64,000 nucleotides of DNA from Macrostomum hystrix. Taxonomy: Eukaryota > Platyhelminthes > Macrostomidae. The translations under genes and the position numbers were made by a program. This document shows, piece by piece, positions 20,204 through 31,838 of the stretch (position 1 is its first letter; each line of letters opens with the position of its first letter). The stretch lies in the NCBI GenBank assembly GCA_950097015.1, contig CATNEN010000009.1, forward strand, positions 1,056,501 through 1,120,500. The letters run 5' to 3'. Under the pieces are notes generated by a model. The model did not search any database. It was not told the origin of the DNA and was given only the letters and a program-made list of their open reading frames with translations.

Positions 20204-22675
20204 ATGACAACCAGAATGCTCAAGCTGCTGATTCTGCAGCTCCTCACAGCGCTTGCATCTTGCAGACAGCCACTGGGCTCCGACAGTCGCCGGTGCACCA
20301 CCATCATCATCAGTGACGGTCAGTACCAGAGCCACCGCAACGTCACGCGGCTGAATGAGGAGCTCAAAGCTAAAGTGGCCGGGTGCCAGTACGTGATCGG
20401 CGACCTTGTCCTCGAGAAAATCGGGGTCGATCAAGATTCATATGAACCCATCGACGAAGTCCGCAAACTTCGGACGGACTTTCTCGACTCCATCGTCGAG
20501 ATCAGCGGACGGTTGATCATCAAGTATGTCAACCTGGAGCGCATCACCTTGCGCAACCTGCGCATCATTCGCGGCTACAACATCCAGAATGAGGTCGATT
20601 TCTTCGCAATGGAAATCTGGGAGTTGAGATACCCAACCCGACTGGAGCTGCCCAAGCTGAGCGCCATCCTGCAAGGCAGCGTCAAAACTGTCGGAACATT
20701 GCATGCGGACCTGTACTGCCATTTGACTCGCAGCGTGAACTGGACGAGTCTATTCAACATATCGTCACAAATATTCCATGGAAACTCGTACGAAATGGCT
20801 TTCGGCAAACAGCTGATAAGAGTCAATCAGTTCGATGAGATCGAGAGGGCCTGCAGTTCAGTACTGAATTGCAGTAGCAGCTGCCACACTGAAAGGTCTG
20901 GTCGACAGCTCTGCTGGTCCGACGGGCAAGACGGCTGCCAGAGCTTCAACGGATGTCTCAAGCGACAGTGCCGAAATGCTGCCTGCGACCCTCAGTGCAG
21001 AGACGAGTGCTGGGGACCCGGACCGGACATGTGCGTGGCCTGCAGGAACTTCGAGGTGGACGGTCGCTGTCATGCCACGTGCAAGCATGCAGGCCGATAT
21101 CAGCTAGGCTCCTCGTGTCTGCCGTGCCACAGTGAGTGCGAAGGCGGCTGCAGCGGTCCGAGCGCTTCCGAGTGCGAGCGATGCCGAAAACTGAAGGAGG
21201 ACGACAAGTGCGTGGCCTCCTGCAGTCGAGAAATGCGCGCGAGCTCAAAGGGCGTCTGCTACTCGGTGGCGACAGCGAGGCTCTTTGCTGTCGGCATCGG
21301 TGTCGGCCTGCTGATTCTGCTGCTGCTGCTGCTGCTGCCGCTCGCCTACCTGCACTACCGCAAGCGAATGCGAAAGTACGAGATGGTCGACCTGGACGAG
21401 TACCTGAAGGATCCGAGCAATCCGAGCGACATGGCGAAGCTGCTGATTGTGAACGACGACGATGTGGTGAAGCAGAAGGAGATCGGCAGCGGCGCGTTCG
21501 GCACCGTGTACAAGGGCATTCTGAGGTCCAGCACAAACAAGGGTGTGCGCGAGCTGCCTGTGGCCATCAAGGTGTTGCGCGGTCACAGTCCGAAGCTGGG
21601 ACAGGAGCTGCTGAATGAGGCGAGTGTCCTGGCCAGAGTGCAGCATCCGTGCTGCATCCGGCTGGTGGCTCTGTTCCTGACCCAGGAGCCGCAGCTGATC
21701 ACGGCGCTGATGCCTCGAGGCTGTCTGCTGGAGTTCCTGCGAACTCACCACAACCAAATCGGAGCGGAGCGAATGCTGCGTTGGGGCCTGCAGGTGGCAG
21801 AGGGCATGGAGTACCTGGAGTCTCTCGGCATTGTACACCGCGACCTGGCTGCTCGCAACGTGCTGCTTCAGTCTCCGGATCAGGTCCGCATCACGGACTT
21901 CGGTCTGGCTCGCCTGCTGAACCTGTCGGAGGGCGAGTTCGTCCAGACTGCGGGCCTCCTTCCAGTGAAGTGGCTCGGCGTGGAGTGCTTCGAGTCCGGA
22001 CTGTTCAGCCACAAGTCGGATGTGTGGAGCTACGGAGTGCTTCTGTGGGAGATCTGCACCTTCGGCGAGTCGCCCTACAACCCGTACGGAATTCGGTCGG
22101 TCGAGGACATCACAGGACTGCTGAAGAAGGGCATCCGACTGAACCAGCCCGACATCTGCAGCATCGACTTCTACAACATCCTGCTGAGCTGCTGGCTGCC
22201 TCAGCCGGAGTCTCGACCGAGCTTCCGCGACTTGGTGGACACAATGACCGAGTGCCTGAATATTCCGTCCAAGTACATTGCCCAGGGCTACAGCATCGCT
22301 GATCCGGAGATGGGCACCGATGATGCCTTCGGCGATGTCAAAGAGATGTCCCTGTCGTCGCTGGCGCAAAAGAGCGGTGGCGACCGCAGGTTCATTTGCA
22401 GTCACGACAAGCACGGCAAGGAGCTGAACAAATACATTTCGTATCCCAGCCGCAGCTATTCGAAGAAGCATCAGCACTCTCCTGAGCGTCGGAGTTCCAG
22501 CAAGGCCAGCGAAAGCTCCAAGCTGCTGTGCCGTCGAGTCGGCGTTCAGTCCGAGCCGGACGACTATCTGACTCCAACATCGCAGAGCGGCGTTAATGGA
22601 AGCAGCGAAGGCGCTGATGCAGACAACGGAGCGTCGAGGGACTTGGATGACTACCTGACACCGAAGAAGGTCTGA
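20204..22675 (+). CDS. EGFR-like receptor tyrosine kinase, short-ectodomain type (A2)
   Basis: 823 residues, intronless, with the domain order of A1: signal peptide, L domain 1, joined Cys-rich regions without L domain 2, membrane helix, kinase, tail with two DDYLTP motifs. It differs from A1 at only three residues by my reading: Gly433 (normal loop GSGAFG; Cys in A1), Phe491 in VALFLTQ (Cys in A1) and Lys in DVKEMS (Asn in A1). All kinase signature residues are present, so A2 is the better candidate for an active short-form receptor. The Phe491 state is shared with B2 in the same unit rather than with A1. Confidence 0.93.
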   Translation: MTTRMLKLLILQLLTALASCRQPLGSDSRRCTTIIISDGQYQSHRNVTRLNEELKAKVAGCQYVIGDLVLEKIGVDQDSYEPIDEVRKLRTDFLDSIVEISGRLIIKYVNLERITLRNLRIIRGYNIQNEVDFFAMEIWELRYPTRLELPKLSAILQGSVKTVGTLHADLYCHLTRSVNWTSLFNISSQIFHGNSYEMAFGKQLIRVNQFDEIERACSSVLNCSSSCHTERSGRQLCWSDGQDGCQSFNGCLKRQCRNAACDPQCRDECWGPGPDMCVACRNFEVDGRCHATCKHAGRYQLGSSCLPCHSECEGGCSGPSASECERCRKLKEDDKCVASCSREMRASSKGVCYSVATARLFAVGIGVGLLILLLLLLLPLAYLHYRKRMRKYEMVDLDEYLKDPSNPSDMAKLLIVNDDDVVKQKEIGSGAFGTVYKGILRSSTNKGVRELPVAIKVLRGHSPKLGQELLNEASVLARVQHPCCIRLVALFLTQEPQLITALMPRGCLLEFLRTHHNQIGAERMLRWGLQVAEGMEYLESLGIVHRDLAARNVLLQSPDQVRITDFGLARLLNLSEGEFVQTAGLLPVKWLGVECFESGLFSHKSDVWSYGVLLWEICTFGESPYNPYGIRSVEDITGLLKKGIRLNQPDICSIDFYNILLSCWLPQPESRPSFRDLVDTMTECLNIPSKYIAQGYSIADPEMGTDDAFGDVKEMSLSSLAQKSGGDRRFICSHDKHGKELNKYISYPSRSYSKKHQHSPERRSSSKASESSKLLCRRVGVQSEPDDYLTPTSQSGVNGSSEGADADNGASRDLDDYLTPKKV

Positions 22676-25536
22676 GTCATTCGGCTAATAATCTCATAGC
22701 TCTGTGCTGCATTGAGTGACGATTTGATAATCGATTATCGATTCAATTATCGAGAGATTCGTTTCCTAAATTTTATCGTTTCGGACTAATGGCATTAGAG
22801 AGAGAGCGAAACCTATGGCATGAGTGAAATGAAAGAGAAATGAAAAAGAACAATGTTATGGAATCAAACATCTTGAGTATGCTGAACGGTCGTGTGTGGT
22901 TTGCATGAATTTTATTCAGATTTAGTCAGCTGAAATCAAGTCGTATTAACCAGCAGCCTGCTACTTTACACAAGTCACGCCATTGTCATGCTTAAGTGTG
23001 CAGTGTTTGGGTGTGGTCGAATGAAGTAATTTATCCTTGGGTAACTACCCGACAGGACTACCAACCGTAACACCTCTTAGACTTTAACATTTAGCCTTCA
23101 CCTTTAATCTTTAAACTTTACGAGTAGTTCTGAAATTATATCCAAGAAACTCATAAAACACTGTCACACTATCCTAGCCTCGAATGCCAGACACCATGAT
23201 ATTATTTTGTTATTGTTGACAGCGCTCAGCTGATTTTCGACTACTGCTCGATCTGTCCTGTGGTTCATTACAATGCAAGGCCTTCAATGCGAATTGAGAT
23301 GTACTTTTAATCTGTGAAAACTAATCAGTGCTTACTCAGAATGCTTTGTTACTCAGTTCAGCCACAGCCACAGCCACAGCCACAGCCACAGTAGATTTGG
23401 CACTCCAGCATGTGTTTCTGACCTTTCGAAGTTATTGTTTCTAAACGCTTCTTAGTGTATCCCAGGTGATCAATTTGATGCTTCTAAATGTTATTTTCAT
23501 GAATCCTAGCTTTCGGTTTGAAGTGTTTGGGATCGCACATTTAAAATTAACGACTAGAAGGTCGTGTCTGTCGGTGTGTCGACGCGTGCTTGCTTAATAA
23601 ACGAGTGGCGTTTTTGTCAGCTTCGCTGGCGTCTATAATGGAAGGCCGAGAAATCGCTATCAACCGCAGGTGTTGCCTAAATTGCTGAGTCATGCTAGTC
23701 TTCAACTAGAATACTGATCTTTAGATCTCCTTGATACACTAGGATATAAAAAAGTGAAAACCTCGTGGGCGGACGCAGTGAATCGTTAGTATCCTTAGCC
23801 AATGATTGTGTTTATCTTATTCAGCATCCGGTGTTCACCAAAATATGCAATGCGCCCGCCAGTATGGACACAAGTCGATTCAATAAACACTATGGCTCGA
23901 GCTGTCAGGTATGGGCTATTTGTGAATAATTGGCACGAATAAATCTCAGTTGTGGCAGAGCGAAAAAAGCTACAGAGAGAACAGACTATTTTCTATTACT
24001 TTTTCTAATGCGGAGCTCGTGATGTTTCGTTCTCTGAGCCCGCCGTTTTCGCAGTTTGGCTGAAAGTTTGTTGAGTGCGTATGCGACAGACGGAAATGGC
24101 AGAGGAAGCCAGCGTGTCCAAGCTTGTTGGATAAACATCGATTAATTAAAAATAGCATTTTAGCGGCCTGCACGTCAAATGCAGCGGGATTTGAGAATTC
24201 GGATGCGTCTTCTACAAGCCCAGTCCTGCAGCCCATGTTTGTAGCTTAGACCTGTGGCTAAAAACTGAGTACGAGTGTAAACAATAGCTGGGCTTTTTTG
24301 ACATTGCCGCCACGGTGCAAACGGAAACATAGCCTATTATTAGCCTGGCAGTTTTAGTGTTTATGTAAATAATTTCGATAAAAATAGAATATTTGACTTG
24401 ACCGCCAGATCGCCAACCACTGAAACAGCTGCAACAATAGTCATTGTTCATTATCTGCCTATTAAACTAGACATTTGCATTTTTGTTGTCTTACTAATGG
24501 TTGGTTGTGAGGCCATCTCGGGATATTCAAGAGAATTGCGCAGCATGCCGCAGGTCGCGAGCCACTCGATCCCTGTCTCGCCAGTAAGGTGCACTAGCTC
24601 ACGATTGTTCACATTGAGGTCACATAGCTTGATGGCAGGTCTCAAAAGATTCGGCACAACAATGAAACGGGCTGCTTGAGGTCGGCGGCAATTGTAAGCT
24701 GAAAAAAGACGGAAACATATTAAACGCGGCAAATTAAAATATTGCCCCATTAGATTACTTAGGCCAGGTTCTCCAAACCCAGGGTCAGGCTACCTTTTTA
24801 AGACTAAGAATCCTCAGGTGCATCATGGCTCTTTCCGCCCTGGTTGAGTGGAACAGACCTGCAGTAGTACTGTACTTGCTGGTCACGGGTCCAACGGCTC
24901 CAACACCCGAGCTAAAAGTCCGTGGCCTTGTCGTATGTTGCGCGTTGGGCGGTCACCGTTCCATCAAACCTCTAGTCACACCTGATGGTGAGCATGATGC
25001 TGTGGACTGGCCGCAGAGTTTCACAATGCGCAGAGACAATTAAAGTTACCTGAGCCTCAGTTCATCCACTTCATCCTGTCGCCCTGGGAACCCATTCGTC
25101 AGCGATGAGGGATGCTGCACTGGGCAGCTCCTGCCGTGACCTACTTCAGAGAGCAAAGTTGAAGCATCGCAAACCGAATCTGTTTCTATTCACAGGTCCC
25201 GCGAGTGCTGTAAAGATCCTCGATCACTTTGAACACTGATTTACTATTCTGTTGTTGACTTTCATCTCGATGTCGTGGCAGCGAGCAGCAGCAAAATTAG
25301 CTTTGTAGGCAATTCATGGGAAACAATAAGCAATAATTGGTACTAAATTATTGCTTCATAATCTTCATATATTCATATCTTCATATTTCTTAAAGCCAGA
25401 TGTAGCCATCCTACTTGCAACATCATTGAAAACACAAGAAGACATTGTTTACGGTAGGCATTTTGGGATGGCATAGAAAAACGAAGTCAAAATAATATAA
25501 TTGCACTTTTCGCGTTTCTTGCACTACTAAGCAAAG
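22676..25536. other. 3' flank of receptor A2
   Basis: Near-identical to 4967-8167 but without the 339-bp hairpin insertion. It contains the same (CCACAG)n tract and AATAAA-like signals. No gene is firmly supported. Confidence 0.5.
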
Positions 25537-25892
25537 GTGGCAGAGTGGTAAACGCGTTTGCCTCTCGCACCACGGTCCCTAAGTTCGATTCCACGGCGAG
25601 GCCGCATTCATTTGGGGCGCAGCCGCGGAGAGAAGGCTTGGGGCTTGTCGTGCGATAACGCCCTTGAGGGCCAATCTCCAAGGCACAGTGAAATGTGCAC
25701 TGCCTGACGATGAGAAAGTCAGGGCAGATGTACTCACCTGTGTGAGCATATGCTGGCGTACAGTATCTGTGTGCGTGTGTGTTCAGGAGTCAGCGAAATG
25801 GGCAGAATTGCCTCCTCGCTGGCAGCGGGTCTAGTGTCACTAAATGATGTGCCATTACCGGCAGCCCTCCTGCAATTATTATTATTATTATT
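25537..25892 (+). mobile_element. tRNA-derived SINE (family 1), unit 2 copy
   Basis: Same 356-bp element and same TAAGCAAAG target-site duplication (25528-25536 and 25893-25901) as at 8168-8523. The insertion therefore predates the unit duplication. Confidence 0.9.
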
Positions 25893-25909
25893 TAAGCAAA
25901 GATACATAG

Positions 25910-27110
25910 AAAAAAAACATTTATTACACGAAATTTTACGGAATTTCGCGGCAACTCATGTTCAAAGAAAGGACGAGCAAATAGCGTAAGCGGCCATGGT
26001 CTTCCTGCTTTTTCTGTCTGCCCGGCAAAAAGAGTCCGAGAATGGGCTTCCAAGGTCGATGTGGATCGCGCACTGTAAGGGCTTTGTACCATAGACACCA
26101 ATGAACAGACCCATCACAGTTATTCAACAGATTTTACAAGGCAAAGGAGAGGCAGCGAGCCGTTTCTGTTCAGCGGCACAGTATTGGAACAAGGCACTGG
26201 CAACGGCAAGCTAGCGGTTTCGAAGCCTGTGACTTGGGGCCACACAGCGGAGCAGCAGCACCTTGACAAGAATCTCGACTTGTGCTACCGCTCATTTACG
26301 ATGCCATTATCCAACAAGGCCAAAACACACAATTTTACATTCTTTATTATCATTCGCTTTAACATCGCACAAAAGCACAAAAATTCATTTGATGGGATTG
26401 TGAACTAGCATTTCGAGTTCGGAATGCGTTAACAACAGTCGTTACGTAATATTTGAGGGCTAAAATGTACATCAGTAAGGCGGTATGGTCTCCAGTGCAC
26501 ATTCAAGAGAGCGAAAGAGAGAGTGCGTCAGGAGTGTGATATTCATACTGTCCTACGCTCTGATGTCTTCTAGCGACCCGCAAAACGTCCTCCGTTGTTA
26601 TCTGGACTAGTGCGAAAGTCCTCTTCGGCTAGCAGCAGGGTCTCAGTAGGCAGTGCGAAGTTTGCGCTCCTCCGGGGTAACGCCGTCCAGATTCAACGCA
26701 AGTCGCATCCCATCAGAGTCCGGACGGCTATCCGCACTTTGCAGCTCCTCACGTCGGGGCCGACTGCTGATATGGACCGGATGGCGTCATCAACTGCAAC
26801 CTGTTACAGTTTGACCAAAAGTCGCGAAAATGATTCCTCCGCTTTGCGTGTGGGCCTTCGGCTTCTCTGTAGGCGCTCGATATTCACGCGAGGGTCCAGC
26901 AGTGAACGGAAGCCAGCGGTCCTTCTTGTCCAAGCTTGTTAAATAAGCATCATATAAATAAAACTAGCATTTTAGCGGCGTGCAGGTGAAATGCAGCGTG
27001 ATTTGAGAATTCGGATGCTGTTGCTACAAGCGCTTCAGGTACTGATAGCTCATATGCAGATGTCCCGTTCAGTCCACAAGTTCACGACCTTGTAAAGGTT
27101 TGTGCACCCG
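25910..27110. other. Unassigned sequence with a diverged copy of the receptor-A flank
   Basis: No gene recognised. About 26925-27030 (TGTCCAAGCTTGTTAAATAA, then AGCATTTTAGCGGC and TTTGAGAATTCGGATG) is a clearly diverged copy of 6410-6510 / 24115-24215. An older duplication of the same flank has therefore left a remnant here. Short open frames at 26595-26942 have no recognisable family. Confidence 0.5.
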
Positions 27111-27149
27111 TTTAAGTTATTAATGGCAACATTTTTATCTTCTTATAGG

Positions 27150-28330
27150 GGGATATTCGTTCTCTATTGAAGGGGGGCAATGCTTGCTTTCTGGGGGACA
27201 TTGTTTCTTTGCTGCTGTGGATGTAACATTGGATCTGCTTCTGGGGGCGTCAGTGGTTGCCTTCTCTCGGAGAGAAATTGGTTGTCTGCTGCTGGGGAGG
27301 GAGTTTTTCGTCTGCTAAGGGTGTTTGCCTGCCTGTTACCCCTAGAGGGGATGTTACTCTCTGAGGTATTTGTGTTTCAGCCATTTGTAGGATGTCCAAG
27401 GGCTAGCAACTTCAGTATGTTCGTTCATCTGCGCTTGTGTCTGACTCTGCTCTCCTCTGACTAGTGTCATGAATGTACGCTAGGTGTTTAAGTCCTGGGT
27501 GGGAGTTCAGTTCAATTTAATGTTTATCCTGATCATCGGATTTCAATGAAAATACGAGACCCGCTGCGGCTGAATCGAAATTGGCTGCGGGCATGGGTCG
27601 AAGCCTTTGACGCTCAAGCGCTGTCAAAGTGAGTGTAGGACACCAATGAAAAGCTGTCGCTGACTCGGTGTCTGGTCAGTCTTGGTGTGGCCCGATTCAT
27701 CTATGTCAAGCCGCTAGTCAGACCTAAAAAATGAAAGACGTGAGAATTATCAACGATGGGCTTAAGGCCTAGACAAGAAAAGAAGCTACTGCTGACGATC
27801 AGGACGAGCAGGCCAACCGGGAATCGTGCGGCCGGCCGGATGCATCCAACTCGGCGGACGGCTCAGCTGCTTCAAGACAAGCCAGCCTCGGTGCTCATGA
27901 CCACTGAAACTGTGGAGCTGCCCCGGCCAGAGCTCGGAGAACAGGCAGCCGTGTGGACTGCGTTCTCGTCGACCATTCAGCTACAAAGACTAGTGATGTG
28001 GTTTTGCGTTATGGAGTGTCGGAATTTTTTGGTGATGTGAAGCTGCTATAACCCTGTCTCTTTGTTTTCTTCTTCGGTGTTTTGTGAGACAATTGTGGGG
28101 AGCAATGTTACGAGCGTAGTTTGTGCTCTGACGTACAAGTTGTGCTTTTTTCACTTAGTCCAAGCTGCGCCAGCTCTCCTGTTATTTGTATCGTGCATGT
28201 AAGCTTGGTGGTTTAGTCCTGGGTTACTGTTACTCAAATTCAGTGTTCATCCTGTCGCGTGTTATATTGACAGACCTTCGTGTGATTGCGTCTCTTAAGT
28301 GTGGGTTTTTTCTTGTCATCGCAAGCTCTA
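27150..28330 (+). mobile_element. Possible degenerate LTR-type element (two related flanks)
   Basis: Two diverged related stretches, about 27165-27540 and about 28095-28260, each follow a purine-rich GGGGGGCAATG or GGGGAGCAATG start. Each ends in TTTAAGTCCTGGGT / TTTAGTCCTGGGTT followed by TTCA...TGTT.ATCCTG. They could be the LTRs of a decayed retroelement with about 550 bp between them. No reverse transcriptase or protease motif was found, so the assignment is weak. Confidence 0.3.
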
Positions 28331-28727
28331 GCCTTGGCTTGTTATTCATAAAAGACCATCAATGATTGTCGGGATGGATTGAGCTGGTGTGTTTAAATAG
28401 CCCAACTGGGCTTGGTGTCATTTTTGGTCATTCCTCAATAAATCAAAAGCAAGAGTTGCGTGAATGTCGACCTGAACCAATTAAACCAAGAAGCATTGGT
28501 AAGCTTCTGCTAATTACGCTTGTTACGATTTGCTCAATAGTAATAAGACACCTAAAATAGTAGCTTTAGGGTGACGCATGTGAAGCTCAGAAGTTTATAT
28601 AGACTTCAGTCACGGCAAACCATTATTGCATTGCTAAGAACATCAGAAGATTCCGAATCAACCACCACCAGCGCCATCAGCGCGGAGTCAACACCCATTA
28701 ATTACGAGCTAGATTGTTACGGCAACT

Positions 28728-30987
28728 TCACTTCAGGTAGATGAGGAAGCGGTCAGCGAACTTGGCGCCGCCAGATTGCAGCGCGCTGGCCTGACTCTCC
28801 GTGTACACCAGCGCTGGCGCCTTTCCGCGCCAGCCGTTGTAGCCCCAGGCGCAGGGGTCGCGCGCGTCTGACACGGTCCAGAAGGCCCTGTCGCCTCCAC
28901 AGCCGGCGTATGAGAACAGGATGAAGAAGCCGCGCTTCCAGTGCGTGTCGCCAGCGATTGAGAATTTCTGGAACCTTGGATCGGCCACGCTTGGGTTGTG
29001 GTAGAACCCGTCAGAGTGCTTCAGTTCGCGGACTGCACGGTAGGGAAAGCTGGACACCACGCGGCTCTGGTGGAACCAGTTCTGCTTGTCCAGTCCCTGC
29101 CTTCTGATGGAGACGTCGAACACGACCTGGGCGACTTTGCGGTTGGCGACTCGCATCTCCGCCACCAGGTACTGCCGGCCACTGGCGATCACAGCCTGGC
29201 TGAGGTTGTCGATCAAGTCCGATCGGTAGACTTCGGGTAGAGATCCTGTGCTTGCCTTGGAGAATGCGGGCTGCCTGTTCAGGAAGGTGGCCACGGCTTG
29301 ATGACCGGAGCCCGCCTTCACAGTGAACAGAATAATCTTGTCGTTCTCTGCGGGCGGGTACATGTATTTGACGCTTTTGCACTTATAAAATATATTCGAG
29401 TCGATTAAGTAAGTACAGCACTAGCAGAGTTTTGCATGGATCTGCATGTGAAGTTGCATTCGTTGAATCCACAAAACATGATTCGATTGAAAGGCCAAAA
29501 AATCATCGAAAAGTTCGTCCTAAAAAGCAACATTTGCTGAATCGAGAATTGAGAATACTCCCAAAAGCATGATGATCTTGGCAGAATAGATTTCGAAATG
29601 AGTAGAGTTTTTGAACCCTCACACCGGCCATCTCACCGAACGTGAAGGCTCCAGGTAAGGCCTTTCTGGACACAGCAAACGGCGGGAGCACAGGCGTCTC
29701 AAGGCGCAGGTAGACGAGGAAGCGATCAGCAAAGGCTGTGTTGCCCTCGTGGTAGGGCTTGCTGTCCACTTTGCTGTATACCAGAAGAGGTGACTTTCCC
29801 TTCCAGCCGCGGTTGCTGTAGGTGCAGGGGTCCCTCACATCGGAGACGTAGAACAGCCCAGTGTCCTTCTCGCAGCCTCCGTAGTGACGGTTGATTTGAA
29901 ATCGGCGCAAAAGGCTCGCACCACGGTTATCTCCGTCGATGCCAAAGATGTTATAGTTGCTGCGGCCGAACCAGAAAGGCTTTGTGGACAGCAGCCTCTT
30001 GGGGCTGAACCAGCTGTTCTTGTCCAAGCCCTCCGGCTCGGCGCTGAACACCGCCTGCGAAACTGTGCGACCAGCTTCGTCGCGCATCTCAGCAACGATC
30101 TGCCATCGGCCGCCTTTGGCCACCCGTGCGAGCTGGTCGAGGAGGCCTGACCGGTAGAGGGTGGGCAGGGAGCCGTCCCTCGGCACTGCGTAGGTTTGCT
30201 CGCTCTGAAAAGTTGGGTAGACCTGGTGACCGCTGTTGGCCTTCACAGTGTAGAGCAGCAGCTTGTCGGACTCTGCAGAGGCGTGATTTCGAGTTCTTAG
30301 GAAACAATGCGGTATCTGAGAACACAGTAAAATGGTGATGAACTTCATGTGAAAGCCGAACTTACCGAACCAGAAGGCGTTCCTGAAGGGTCGCTTGACA
30401 GCATTGGCCACCGGAAGGCCGACGCGGCTCAGTTCAAAGCTCTGGCCGTTAGCCTTGCCGTGGAAGGTGAATCTCAGAGAGCCTAGCAGCTCAGCATGGT
30501 CCGGACCGGTGAAGCGCAAGGCGCGCTTGAGTCGGAGACAGGCGGCGCGGCTCCGGCAGCGGAAGGTGACTACGGGATGGCGACCTCGGTTCCAGCGTCC
30601 TGAAACCGTCACCGAGGGGCAGCTGCTGGCACAAGCACCTGTAATGGACTTGCGAATAGTCACCTTGAAGCTCTGCACCTGCAACAGCTCCCACTTGCGG
30701 GTGCCGTCGGCTGGCAGCTTCACTCCGGACTCAACGACAAGGGGCACCGTCATGAAGAACCCCTGGCCCAGCGGGTCCGGCCGGATGTCCACGCCCCTGC
30801 GCGGCAACCGCATGGCGATGTAGGGCTCCACGACGCGAACTTCGTTGTTAGCGAAGCAGCGCAGCCGAGCGCCACGGAACATCAGCGCGGGAGCCTCCTC
30901 CCAACTCCCAGGCTGCTGCTCCGACAGGCCACCCTGAGCGGACGGTGTCGTCAGCAGCAGAATGCTCAGGCTGAAGAAATAGAACAT
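28728..30987 (-). CDS. Secreted multidomain protein of unknown function, three exons
   Basis: Join on the minus strand: 30987-30366, 30272-29637, 29347-28728; 1878 bp, 625 residues. Introns (93 and 289 bp) have GT-AG ends (TTCG/GTAAGT…CTGCAG and TTCG/GTGAGA…CGCAG) and are both phase 1. The product starts with a signal peptide (FFSLSILLLTTPSAQG). Exon 1 encodes a Cys-containing domain unlike the others (about 20-205). Exons 2 and 3 each encode a copy of one about 210-residue module: YTVKA.SGHQ near the start, LYRS.L.D, VAEMR, GLDK..WF, GGC…VSD.RDPC, GW.GK.P.LVY and FADRFL.YL at the end. Exon 2 is a symmetrical 1-1 module, suited to exon duplication. I recognise no named family. It lies in the unit-2-specific block between receptors A2 and B2; an extracellular role is inferred only from the signal peptide. 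Confidence 0.8.
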
Positions 30988-31583
30988 TGCGGCACTCTTG
31001 TTTGAATAATATTTTAGACCGAATCAGAAAAGATAGTTGAACGCAAAAATGGCAATGGCTCTCGCATTCTTATACACAATTCTTATGCACCTAGGCAGCT
31101 GCTAGGAGGAGAGCTGAGAGCTCTGAAATGGCTGCGTTTGCAGCATATGGTGAGCGAAGCCACCGCGGAGGCGAGACCGGAGGTATGAGGGCCTGGATCA
31201 ACAGCTGCAATTCGAGTCAGGGGACCACCACCTCGCGCCGCCCTCACCTGACAAACTCTTCAGCCACGAAGCTGCCTGCCAGGGTCATCTCTGTCTTCAA
31301 CTTTCAAACCGCTCTGCGCCTCGAGTTCGACCTGCGTGAGCAAGTGCCAGGCTGAGTTGCTGCTCCTGAGACTTGAGCAGCCTAATCCAAGAGAATGCTC
31401 AGTGGCTGCAGTTTGCCAACAACTTGACGGACAGAAGGGAATCTTTACTGAGAAGCTATTCTGTTCGCTATTGACTCTTTGCGATTAAACTTCTGTGACT
31501 TGAGTCGACAGCTTTTTTCTTTATTTTCCAGGCTGAAATTGTTTCGCGTGTCAAGTGCTTGACTCTGTCATTTAGTAGCCATT
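30988..31583. other. 5' flank of the secreted-protein gene
   Basis: No further gene recognised between the start codon at 30987 and the point where unit 1 homology resumes. It should hold the promoter of the minus-strand gene; no clear TATA element was identified. Confidence 0.4.
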
Positions 31584-31602
31584 CGGTGCCTTGCGCCATT
31601 AC

Positions 31603-31838
31603 TGATTGTGCATTCTACTGACATGTAAGAAGTAGGGTGTCACAAACATTGATTGTGCATTCTACTGACATGTAAGAAGTAGGGTGTCACAAACATTGAT
31701 TGTGCATTCCACTGACATGTAAGAAGTAGGGTGTCACAAACATTGATTGTGCATTCTACTGACATGTAAGAAGTAGGGTGTCACAAACATTGATTGTGCA
31801 TTCTACTGACATGTAAGAAGTAGGGTGTCACAAACATT
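31603..31838. repeat. 47-bp tandem array, five units (unit 2)
   Basis: Same five-unit array as 8562-8797. Even the single variant unit (CATTCCACTG instead of CATTCTACTG) sits at the same third position. Confidence 0.95.

Larger units (their letters stand above)
25908..31583. other. 5.7-kb block present in unit 2 and absent from unit 1
   Basis: Unit 1 reads GATACATTATTCGGTGCC at 8531-8548. Unit 2 has GATACATAG at 25901 and resumes at CATTCGGTGCC at 31580. The block between them carries the secreted-protein gene at 28728-30987 and possible retroelement remnants. There is no convincing target-site duplication, only a few bases of shared sequence, which suits a deletion from unit 1 better than a transposition into unit 2. 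That direction is inference. Confidence 0.85.
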
